Shown here: piece after piece, positions 27,201-39,200 of the stretch
Layout: the number at the start of each line of letters is the position of its first letter
How positions within the stretch are numbered: the stretch's first letter is position 1
Assembly: GCA_032718475.1 (NCBI GenBank)
Contig: JAUCBJ010009124.1
Coordinates: 17,422 to 81,421 of the forward strand
From: Nemertoderma westbladi
Lineage: Eukaryota; Xenacoelomorpha; Nemertodermatida; Nemertodermatidae
Length of the DNA stretch: 64,000 nt
Direction of reading: 5' to 3'
Notes under the pieces: generated by a model
The model's database searches: none
What the model saw: only the letters and a program-made list of their open reading frames with translations
Told to the model about the DNA's origin: nothing
Program-made: the position numbers and the translations under genes

Positions 27201-30200
27201 TCAGACTTTCAACCGGGAGGTCACCATTTCGACCGTAATCAGTCAGACTTTCAACCGGGAGGTCACCATTTCGACCGTAATCAGTCAGACTTTCAACCGG
27301 GAGGTCACCATTTCGACCGTAATCAGTCAGACTTTCAACCGGGAGGTCACCATTTCGACCGTAATCAGTCAGACTTTCAACCGGGAGGTCACCATTTCGA
27401 CCGTAATCAGTCAGACTTTCAACCGGGAGGTCACCATTTCGACCGTAATCAGTCAGACTTTCAACCGGGAGGTCACCATTTCGACCGTAATCAGTCAGAC
27501 TTTCAACCGGGAGGTCACCATTTCGACCGTAATCAGTCAGACTTTCAACCGGGAGGTCACCATTTCGACCGTAATCAGTCAGACTTTCAACCGGGAGGTC
27601 ACCATTTCGACCGTAATCAGTCAGACTTTCAACCGGGAGGTCACCATTTCGACCGTAATCAGTCAGACTTTCAACCGGGAGGTCACCATTTCGACCGTAA
27701 TCAGTCAGACTTTCAACCGGGAGGTCACCATTTCGACCGTAATCAGTCAGACTTTCAACCGGGAGGTCACCATTTCGACCGTAATCAGTCAGACTTTCAA
27801 CCGGGAGGTCACCATTTCGACCGTAATCAGTCAGACTTTCAACCGGGAGGTCACCATTTCGACCGTAATCAGTCAGACTTTCAACCGGGAGGTCACCATT
27901 TCGACCGTAATCAGTCAGACTTTCAACCGGGAGGTCACCATTTCGACCGTAATCAGTCAGACTTTCAACCGGGAGGTCACCATTTCGACCGTAATCAGTC
28001 AGACTTTCAACCGGGAGGTCACCATTTCGATCGTAATCAGTCAGACTTTCAACCGGGAGGTCACCATTTCGACCGTAATCAGTCAGACTTTCAACCGGGA
28101 GGTCACCATTTCGACCGTAATCAGTCAGACTTTCAACCGGGAGGTCACCATTTCGACCGTAATCAGTCAGACTTTCAACCGGGAGGTCACCATTTCGACC
28201 GTAATCAGTCAGACTTTCAACCGGGAGGTCACCATTTCGACCGTAATCAGTCAGACTTTCAACCGGGAGGTCACCATTTCGACCGTAATCAGTCAGACTT
28301 TCAACCGGGAGGTCACCATTTCGACCGTAATCAGTCAGACTTTCAACCGGGAGGTCACCATTTCGATCGTAATCAGTCAGACTTTCAACCGGGAGGTCAC
28401 CATTTCGACCGTAATCAGTCAGACTTTCAACCGGGAGGTCACCATTTCGACCGTAATCAGTCAGACTTTCAACCGGGAGGTCACCATTTCGACCGTAATC
28501 AGTCAGACTTTCAACCGGGAGGTCACCATTTCGACCGTAATCAGTCAGACTTTCAACCGGGAGGTCACCATTTCGACCGTAATCAGTCAGACTTTCAACC
28601 GGGAGGTCACCATTTCGACCGTAATCAGTCAGACTTTCAACCGGGAGGTCACCATTTCGACCGTAATCAGTCAGACTTTCAACCGGGAGGTCACCATTTC
28701 GATCGTAATCAGTCAGACTTTCAACCGGGAGGTCACCATTTCGACCGTAATCAGTCAGACTTTCAACCGGGAGGTCACCATTTCGACCGTAATCAGTCAG
28801 ACTTTCAACCGGGAGGTCACCATTTCGACCGTAATCAGTCAGACTTTCAACCGGGAGGTCACCATTTCGATCCGTAATCAGNNNNNNNNNNNNNNNNNNN
28901 NNNNNNNNNNNNNNNNNNNNNNNNNNNNNNNNNNNNNNNNNNNNNNNNNNNNNNNNNNNNNNNNNNNNNNNNNNNNNNNNNTCACCATTTCGACCGTAAT
29001 CAGTCAGACTTTCAACCGGGAGGTCACCATTTCGACCGTAATCAGTCAGACTTTCAACCGGGAGGTCACCATTTCGACCGTAATCAGTCAGACTTTCAAC
29101 CGGGAGGTCACCATTTCGACCGTAATCAGTCAGACTTTCAACCGGGAGGTCACCATTTCGACCGTAATCAGTCAGACTTTCAACCGGGAGGTCACCATTT
29201 CGACCGTAATCAGTCAGACTTTCAACCGGGAGGTCACCATTTCGACCGTAATCAGTCAGACTTTCAACCGGGAGGTCACCATTTCGACCGTAATCAGTCA
29301 GACTTTCAACCGGGAGGTCACCATTTCGACCGTAATCAGTCAGACTTTCAACCGGGAGGTCACCATTTCGACCGTAATCAGTCAGACTTTCAACCGGGAG
29401 GTCACCATTTCGACCGTAATCAGTCAGACTTTCAACCGGGAGGTCACCATTTCGACCGTAATCAGTCAGACTTTCAACCGGGAGGTCACCATTTCGACCG
29501 TAATCAGTCAGACTTTCAACCGGGAGGTCACCATTTCGACCGTAATCAGTCAGACTTTCAACCGGGAGGTCACCATTTCGACCGTAATCAGTCAGACTTT
29601 CAACCGGGAGGTCACCATTTCGACCGTAATCAGTCAGACTTTCAACCGGGAGGTCACCATTTCGACCGTAATCAGTCAGACTTTCAACCGGGAGGTCACC
29701 ATTTCGACCGTAATCAGTCAGACTTTCAACCGGGAGGTCACCATTTCGACCGTAATCAGTCAGACTTTCAACCGGGAGGTCACCATTTCGACCGTAATCA
29801 GTCAGACTTTCAACCGGGAGGTCACCATTTCGACCGTAATCAGTCAGACTTTCAACCGGGAGGTCACCATTTCGACCGTAATCAGTCAGACTTTCAACCG
29901 GGAGGTCACCATTTCGACCGTAATCAGTCAGACTTTCAACCGGGAGGTCACCATTTCGACCGTAATCAGTCAGACTTTCAACCGGGAGGTCACCATTTCG
30001 ACCGTAATCAGTCAGACTTTCAACCGGGAGGTCACCATTTCGACCGTAATCAGTCAGACTTTCAACCGGGAGGTCACCATTTCGACCGTAATCAGTCAGA
30101 CTTTCAACCGGGAGGTCACCATTTCGACCGTAATCAGTCAGACTTTCAACCGGGAGGTCACCATTTCGACCGTAATCAGTCAGACTTTCAACCGGGAGGT

Positions 30201-33200
30201 CACCATTTCGACCGTAATCAGTCAGACTTTCAACCGGGAGGTCACCATTTCGACCGTAATCAGTCAGACTTTCAACCGGGAGGTCACCATTTCGACCGTA
30301 ATCAGTCAGACTTTCAACCGGGAGGTCACCATTTCGACCGTAATCAGTCAGACTTTCAACCGGGAGGTCACCATTTCGACCGTAATCAGTCAGACTTTCA
30401 ACCGGGAGGTCACCATTTCGACCGTAATCAGTCAGACTTTCAACCGGGAGGTCACCATTTCGACCGTAATCAGTCAGACTTTCAACCGGGAGGTCACCAT
30501 TTCGACCGTAATCAGTCAGACTTTCAACCGGGAGGTCACCATTTCGACCGTAATCAGTCAGACTTTCAACCGGGAGGTCACCATTTCGACCGTAATCAGT
30601 CAGACTTTCAACCGGGAGGTCACCATTTCGACCGTAATCAGTCAGACTTTCAACCGGGAGGTCACCATTTCGACCGTAATCAGTCAGACTTTCAACCGGG
30701 AGGTCACCATTTCGACCGTAATCAGTCAGACTTTCAACCGGGAGGTCACCATTTCGACCGTAATCAGTCAGACTTTCAACCGGGAGGTCACCATTTCGAC
30801 CGTAATCAGTCAGACTTTCAACCGGGAGGTCACCATTTCGATCGTAATCAGTCAGACTTTCAACCGGGAGGTCACCATTTCGATCGTAATCAGTCAGACT
30901 TTCAACCGGGAGGTCACCATTTCGACCGTAATCAGTCAGACTTTCAACCGGGAGGTCACCATTTCGACCGTAATCAGTCAGACTTTCAACCGGGAGGTCA
31001 CCATTTCGACCGTAATCAGTCAGACTTTCAACCGGGAGGTCACCATTTCGACCGTAATCAGTCAGACTTTCAACCGGGAGGTCACCATTTCGACCGTAAT
31101 CAGTCAGACTTTCAACCGGGAGGTCACCATTTCGACCGTAATCAGTCAGACTTTCAACCGGGAGGTCACCATTTCGACCGTAATCAGTCAGACTTTCAAC
31201 CGGGAGGTCACCATTTCGACCGTAATCAGTCAGACTTTCAACCGGGAGGTCACCATTTCGACCGTAATCAGTCAGACTTTCAACCGGGAGGTCACCATTT
31301 CGACCGTAATCAGTCAGACTTTCAACCGGGAGGTCACCATTTCGACCGTAATCAGTCAGACTTTCAACCGGGAGGTCACCATTTCGACCGTAATCAGTCA
31401 GACTTTCAACCGGGAGGTCACCATTTCGACCGTAATCAGTCAGACTTTCAACCGGGAGGTCACCATTTCGACCGTAATCAGTCAGACTTTCAACCGGGAG
31501 GTCACCATTTCGACCGTAATCAGTCAGACTTTCAACCGGGAGGTCACCATTTCGACCGTAATCAGTCAGACTTTCAACCGGGAGGTCACCATTTCGACCG
31601 TAATCAGTCAGACTTTCAACCGGGAGGTCACCATTTCGACCGTAATCAGTCAGACTTTCAACCGGGAGGTCACCATTTCGACCGTAATCAGTCAGACTTT
31701 CAACCGGGAGGTCACCATTTCGACCGTAATCAGTCAGACTTTCAACCGGGAGGTCACCATTTCGACCGTAATCAGTCAGACTTTCAACCGGGAGGTCACC
31801 ATTTCGACCGTAATCAGTCAGACTTTCAACCGGGAGGTCACCATTTCGACCGTAATCAGTCAGACTTTCAACCGGGAGGTCACCATTTCGACCGTAATCA
31901 GTCAGACTTTCAACCGGGAGGTCACCATTTCGACCGTAATCAGTCAGACTTTCAACCGGGAGGTCACCATTTCGACCGTAATCAGTCAGACTTTCAACCG
32001 GGAGGTCACCATTTCGACCGTAATCAGTCAGACTTTCAACCGGGAGGTCACCATTTCGACCGTAATCAGTCAGACTTTCAACCGGGAGGTCACCATTTCG
32101 ACCGTAATCAGTCAGACTTTCAACCGGGAGGTCACCATTTCGACCGTAATCAGTCAGACTTTCAACCGGGAGGTCACCATTTCGACCGTAATCAGTCAGA
32201 CTTTCAACCGGGAGGTCACCATTTCGACCGTAATCAGTCAGACTTTCAACCGGGAGGTCACCATTTCGACCGTAATCAGTCAGACTTTCAACCGGGAGGT
32301 CACCATTTCGACCGTAATCAGTCAGACTTTCAACCGGGAGGTCACCATTTCGACCGTAATCAGTCAGACTTTCAACCGGGAGGTCACCATTTCGACCGTA
32401 ATCAGTCAGACTTTCAACCGGGAGGTCACCATTTCGACCGTAATCAGTCAGACTTTCAACCGGGAGGTCACCATTTCGACCGTAATCAGTCAGACTTTCA
32501 ACCGGGAGGTCACCATTTCGACCGTAATCAGTCAGACTTTCAACCGGGAGGTCACCATTTCGACCGTAATCAGTCAGACTTTCAACCGGGAGGTCACCAT
32601 TTCGACCGTAATCAGTCAGACTTTCAACCGGGAGGTCACCATTTCGACCGTAATCAGTCAGACTTTCAACCGGGAGGTCACCATTTCGACCGTAATCAGT
32701 CAGACTTTCAACCGGGAGGTCACCATTTCGACCGTAATCAGTCAGACTTTCAACCGGGAGGTCACCATTTCGACCGTAATCAGTCAGACTTTCAACCGGG
32801 AGGTCACCATTTCGACCGTAATCAGTCAGACTTTCAACCGGGAGGTCACCATTTCGACCGTAATCAGTCAGACTTTCAACCGGGAGGTCACCATTTCGAC
32901 CGTAATCAGTCAGACTTTCAACCGGGAGGTCACCATTTCGACCGTAATCAGTCAGACTTTCAACCGGGAGGTCACCATTTCGACCGTAATCAGTCAGACT
33001 TTCAACCGGGAGGTCACCATTTCGACCGTAATCAGTCAGACTTTCAACCGGGAGGTCACCATTTCGACCGTAATCAGTCAGACTTTCAACCGGGAGGTCA
33101 CCATTTCGACCGTAATCAGTCAGACTTTCAACCGGGAGGTCACCATTTCGACCGTAATCAGTCAGACTTTCAACCGGGAGGTCACCATTTCGACCGTAAT

Positions 33201-36200
33201 CAGTCAGACTTTCAACCGGGAGGTCACCATTTCGACCGTAATCAGTCAGACTTTCAACCGGGAGGTCACCATTTCGACCGTAATCAGTCAGACTTTCAAC
33301 CGGGAGGTCACCATTTCGACCGTAATCAGTCAGACTTTCAACCGGGAGGTCACCATTTCGACCGTAATCAGTCAGACTTTCAACCGGGAGGTCACCATTT
33401 CGACCGTAATCAGTCAGACTTTCAACCGGGAGGTCACCATTTCGACCGTAATCAGTCAGACTTTCAACCGGGAGGTCACCATTTCGACCGTAATCAGTCA
33501 GACTTTCAACCGGGAGGTCACCATTTCGACCGTAATCAGTCAGACTTTCAACCGGGAGGTCACCATTTCGACCGTAATCAGTCAGACTTTCAACCGGGAG
33601 GTCACCATTTCGACCGTAATCAGTCAGACTTTCAACCGGGAGGTCACCATTTCGACCGTAATCAGTCAGACTTTCAACCGGGAGGTCACCATTTCGACCG
33701 TAATCAGTCAGACTTTCAACCGGGAGGTCACCATTTCGACCGTAATCAGTCAGACTTTCAACCGGGAGGTCACCATTTCGACCGTAATCAGTCAGACTTT
33801 CAACCGGGAGGTCACCATTTCGACCGTAATCAGTCAGACTTTCAACCGGGAGGTCACCATTTCGACCGTAATCAGTCAGACTTTCAACCGGGAGGTCACC
33901 ATTTCGACCGTAATCAGTCAGACTTTCAACCGGGAGGTCACCATTTCGACCGTAATCAGTCAGACTTTCAACCGGGAGGTCACCATTTCGACCGTAATCA
34001 GTCAGACTTTCAACCGGGAGGTCACCATTTCGACCGTAATCAGTCAGACTTTCAACCGGGAGGTCACCATTTCGACCGTAATCAGTCAGACTTTCAACCG
34101 GGAGGTCACCATTTCGACCGTAATCAGTCAGACTTTCAACCGGGAGGTCACCATTTCGACCGTAATCAGTCAGACTTTCAACCGGGAGGTCACCATTTCG
34201 ACCGTAATCAGTCAGACTTTCAACCGGGAGGTCACCATTTCGACCGTAATCAGTCAGACTTTCAACCGGGAGGTCACCATTTCGACCGTAATCAGTCAGA
34301 CTTTCAACCGGGAGGTCACCATTTCGACCGTAATCAGTCAGACTTTCAACCGGGAGGTCACCATTTCGACCGTAATCAGTCAGACTTTCAACCGGGAGGT
34401 CACCATTTCGACCGTAATCAGTCAGACTTTCAACCGGGAGGTCACCATTTCGACCGTAATCAGTCAGACTTTCAACCGGGAGGTCACCATTTCGACCGTA
34501 ATCAGTCAGACTTTCAACCGGGAGGTCACCATTTCGACCGTAATCAGTCAGACTTTCAACCGGGAGGTCACCATTTCGACCGTAATCAGTCAGACTTTCA
34601 ACCGGGAGGTCACCATTTCGACCGTAATCAGTCAGACTTTCAACCGGGAGGTCACCATTTCGACCGTAATCAGTCAGACTTTCAACCGGGAGGTCACCAT
34701 TTCGACCGTAATCAGTCAGACTTTCAACCGGGAGGTCACCATTTCGACCGTAATCAGTCAGACTTTCAACCGGGAGGTCACCATTTCGACCGTAATCAGT
34801 CAGACTTTCAACCGGGAGGTCACCATTTCGACCGTAATCAGTCAGACTTTCAACCGGGAGGTCACCATTTCGACCGTAATCAGTCAGACTTTCAACCGGG
34901 AGGTCACCATTTCGACCGTAATCAGTCAGACTTTCAACCGGGAGGTCACCATTTCGACCGTAATCAGTCAGACTTTCAACCGGGAGGTCACCATTTCGAC
35001 CGTAATCAGTCAGACTTTCAACCGGGAGGTCACCATTTCGACCGTAATCAGTCAGACTTTCAACCGGGAGGTCACCATTTCGACCGTAATCAGTCAGACT
35101 TTCAACCGGGAGGTCACCATTTCGACCGTAATCAGTCAGACTTTCAACCGGGAGGTCACCATTTCGACCGTAATCAGTCAGACTTTCAACCGGGAGGTCA
35201 CCATTTCGACCGTAATCAGTCAGACTTTCAACCGGGAGGTCACCATTTCGACCGTAATCAGTCAGACTTTCAACCGGGAGGTCACCATTTCGACCGTAAT
35301 CAGTCAGACTTTCAACCGGGAGGTCACCATTTCGACCGTAATCAGTCAGACTTTCAACCGGGAGGTCACCATTTCGACCGTAATCAGTCAGACTTTCAAC
35401 CGGGAGGTCACCATTTCGACCGTAATCAGTCAGACTTTCAACCGGGAGGTCACCATTTCGACCGTAATCAGTCAGACTTTCAACCGGGAGGTCACCATTT
35501 CGACCGTAATCAGTCAGACTTTCAACCGGGAGGTCACCATTTCGACCGTAATCAGTCAGACTTTCAACCGGGAGGTCACCATTTCGACCGTAATCAGTCA
35601 GACTTTCAACCGGGAGGTCACCATTTCGACCGTAATCAGTCAGACTTTCAACCGGGAGGTCACCATTTCGACCGTAATCAGTCAGACTTTCAACCGGGAG
35701 GTCACCATTTCGACCGTAATCAGTCAGACTTTCAACCGGGAGGTCACCATTTCGACCGTAATCAGTCAGACTTTCAACCGGGAGGTCACCATTTCGACCG
35801 TAATCAGTCAGACTTTCAACCGGGAGGTCACCATTTCGACCGTAATCAGTCAGACTTTCAACCGGGAGGTCACCATTTCGACCGTAATCAGTCAGACTTT
35901 CAACCGGGAGGTCACCATTTCGACCGTAATCAGTCAGACTTTCAACCGGGAGGTCACCATTTCGACCGTAATCAGTCAGACTTTCAACCGGGAGGTCACC
36001 ATTTCGACCGTAATCAGTCAGACTTTCAACCGGGAGGTCACCATTTCGACCGTAATCAGTCAGACTTTCAACCGGGAGGTCACCATTTCGACCGTAATCA
36101 GTCAGACTTTCAACCGGGAGGTCACCATTTCGATCGTAATCAGTCAGACTTTCAACCGGGAGGTCACCATTTCGACCGTAATCAGTCAGACTTTCAACCG

Positions 36201-39200
36201 GGAGGTCACCATTTCGACCGTAATCAGTCAGACTTTCAACCGGGAGGTCACCATTTCGACCGTAATCAGTCAGACTTTCAACCGGGAGGTCACCATTTCG
36301 ACCGTAATCAGTCAGACTTTCAACCGGGAGGTCACCATTTCTATCGTAATCAGTCAGACTTTCAACCGGGAGGTCACCATTTCGACCGTAATCAGTCAGA
36401 CTTTCAACCGGGAGGTCACCATTTCGACCGTAATCAGTCAGACTTTCAACCGGGAGGTCACCATTTCGACCGTAATCAGTCAGACTTTCAACCGGGAGGT
36501 CACCATTTCGACCGTAATCAGTCAGACTTTCAACCGGGAGGTCACCATTTCGACCGTAATCAGTCAGACTTTCAACCGGGAGGTCACCATTTCGACCGTA
36601 ATCAGTCAGACTTTCAACCGGGAGGTCACCATTTCGACCGTAATCAGTCAGACTTTCAACCGGGAGGTCACCATTTCGACCGTAATCAGTCAGACTTTCA
36701 ACCGGGAGGTCACCATTTCGACTGTAATCAGTCAGACTTTCAACCGGGAGGTCACCATTTCGACCGTAATCAGTCAGACTTTCAACCGGGAGGTCACCAT
36801 TTCGACCGTAATCAGTCAGACTTTCAACCGGGAGGTCACCATTTCGACCGTAATCAGTCAGACTTTCAACCGGGAGGTCACCATTTCGACCGTAATCAGT
36901 CAGACTTTCAACCGGGAGGTCACCATTTTGACCGTAATCAGTCAGACTTTCAACCGGGAGGTCACCATTTCGACCGTAATCAGTCAGACTTTCAACCGGG
37001 AGGTCACCATTTCGACCGTAATCAGTCAGACTTTCAACCGGGAGGTCACCATTTCGACCGTAATCAGTCAGACTTTCAACCGGGAGGTCACCATTTCGAC
37101 CGTAATCAGTCAGACTTTCAACCGGGAGGTCACCATTTCGACCGTAATCAGTCAGACTTTCAACCGGGAGGTCACCATTTCGACCGTAATCAGTCAGACT
37201 TTCAACCGGGAGGTCACCATTTCGACCGTAATCAGTCAGACTTTCAACCGGGAGGTCACCATTTCGACCGTAATCAGTCAGACTTTCAACCGGGAGGTCA
37301 CCATTTCGACCGTAATCAGTCAGACTTTCAACCGGGAGGTCACCATTTCGACCGTAATCAGTCAGACTTTCAACCGGGAGGTCACCATTTCGATCCCACC
37401 TGGACATCATTGCCGATTTTGCAATGCTGGCCACAATAAAAGTTATATATGATCTTACAGCATAATATATTAAGATACGATAATAACCTATTGCATGCCT
37501 GTTGATGAAAATGGAACGATATAAGTTCCATTTAGGAAGGCGGGGTAGCTCAGTTGGTTGAGCGCCGGGCCTGCTATCTATTGGTTGTTGGTTCAGCTCC
37601 GCCAGGGTCCACTCAGCCTTTCATCCACTGGGGTCGATAAAATGAGTACCAGTTAAATAACTGGGAGCAAAACTTGGGATAGTAGTAGCGCCCACCCCTA
37701 CCCTCGGGTAGCAGCTATCGAAAGAGGAGCCTTCGGGGCGCCTCCGGCTTCGGCCGACTGTTTGCTTGCTTATTTAAGTTTAAGTTTTATATATTTAATA
37801 ATACGAATACGAGAATATATAGTGGAAAAATATGGCGGAGAATGATATATGTCATAATATTTTATAAGTTTTTTAAACTATATTTCCTACATGAGATTTC
37901 CAGTTTAGTTGCCATGGTATATAAATTTAAATGTTATTTTATTCCATATTATCAAACATTTATAAACGGAGCAAAGCAAGGTGTAAGTTATACTCTATGC
38001 AATAAATAAGTATTTTATTATTTATTATAAGTATTTATTAATTTAATATATATGTACCTCTGTAAGTATTCAAAAGAGCGGCAAAGTTAGACCCATCTAT
38101 ATCAGCAGGGGAAGTCCATGAGTACCAGGGCACGTTGATGTGGTCTGGGTTACTAAGATCCAACGGGGACCATTTGGTTCCGTATTGGCCTTGGTCTTCG
38201 TCCTTTACTGTATATCCCGGGGCGCAATCTTTACCAAGTTCTTTCAATAACGGTTCACAAAGCCCTGGATTTTACACAATTAATTATAATATTGATTGTC
38301 ATATAAAGCGCCTGGAATGACTCTACTGTACTCTATGTCCTACTGTAACAGTCAGTCTGACATGCCATATCAGGTTGGTGACGCTGACGCTAAGCTAATG
38401 TACCTGAAGCACCATGTTGAGCTGACCATCACAGCTACTACTGTAGATGAAGTAAGCCTACTGTGCCACAAGTACGGATCCAAGTTGGATGTTGGACGGA
38501 TCCAAGTTGGATGTTGGACGGATCCAAGTGGGATGTTGGACGGATCCAAGTTGGATGTTGGACGGATCCAAGTTGGATGTTGGACGGATCCAAGTTGGAT
38601 GTTGGACGGATCCAAGTTGGATGTTGGACGGATCCAAGTTGGATGTTGGACGGATCCAAGTGGGATGTTGGACGGATCCAAGTTGGATGTTGGACGGATC
38701 CAAGTTGGATGTTGGACGGATCCAAGTTGGATGTTGGACGGATCCAAGTTGGATGTTGGACGGATCCAAGTTGGATGTTGGACGGATCCAAGTTGGATGT
38801 TGGACGGATCCAAGTTGGATGTTGGACGGATCCAAGTTGGATGTTGGACGGATCCAAGTGGGATGTTGGACGGATCCAAGTTGGATGTTGGACGGATCCA
38901 AGTGGGATGTTGGACGGATCCAAGTTGGATGTTGGACGGATCCAAGTTGGATGTTGGACGGATCCAAGTGGGATGTTGGACGGATCCAAGTTGGATGTTG
39001 GACGGATCCAAGTTGGATGTGGGACGGATCCAAGTTGGATGTCCTTATTTCTCACGTGTGTTTGTTTGTGTGTTTGTTTTTTTGGTTGTTTGTACACACA
39101 ACTTCTTGCACGTAATGTTGATGGAATTGGATGAAACTTAGATGGTTCATTATCGGACCTAGTTGTGTATGCAAGGTTTTGGGTCGCAAGGGACCTGTTG

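Noticed and set aside
21793-37452. Open frames of 5213 codons (minus) and 5212 codons (plus), and 2380 codons (plus), over the 42-bp array
   Set aside because: They arise on both strands at once because the unit is 42 bp (14 codons) without stops and has no indels. They run through the N gap and end at the array edges. No start context, splice site or known repeat-protein family fits.
38296-39141. Overlapping open frames over the 22-bp array
   Set aside because: Several frames on both strands are open because 66 bp (three units) is divisible by three. The region is intron of the polycystin gene.
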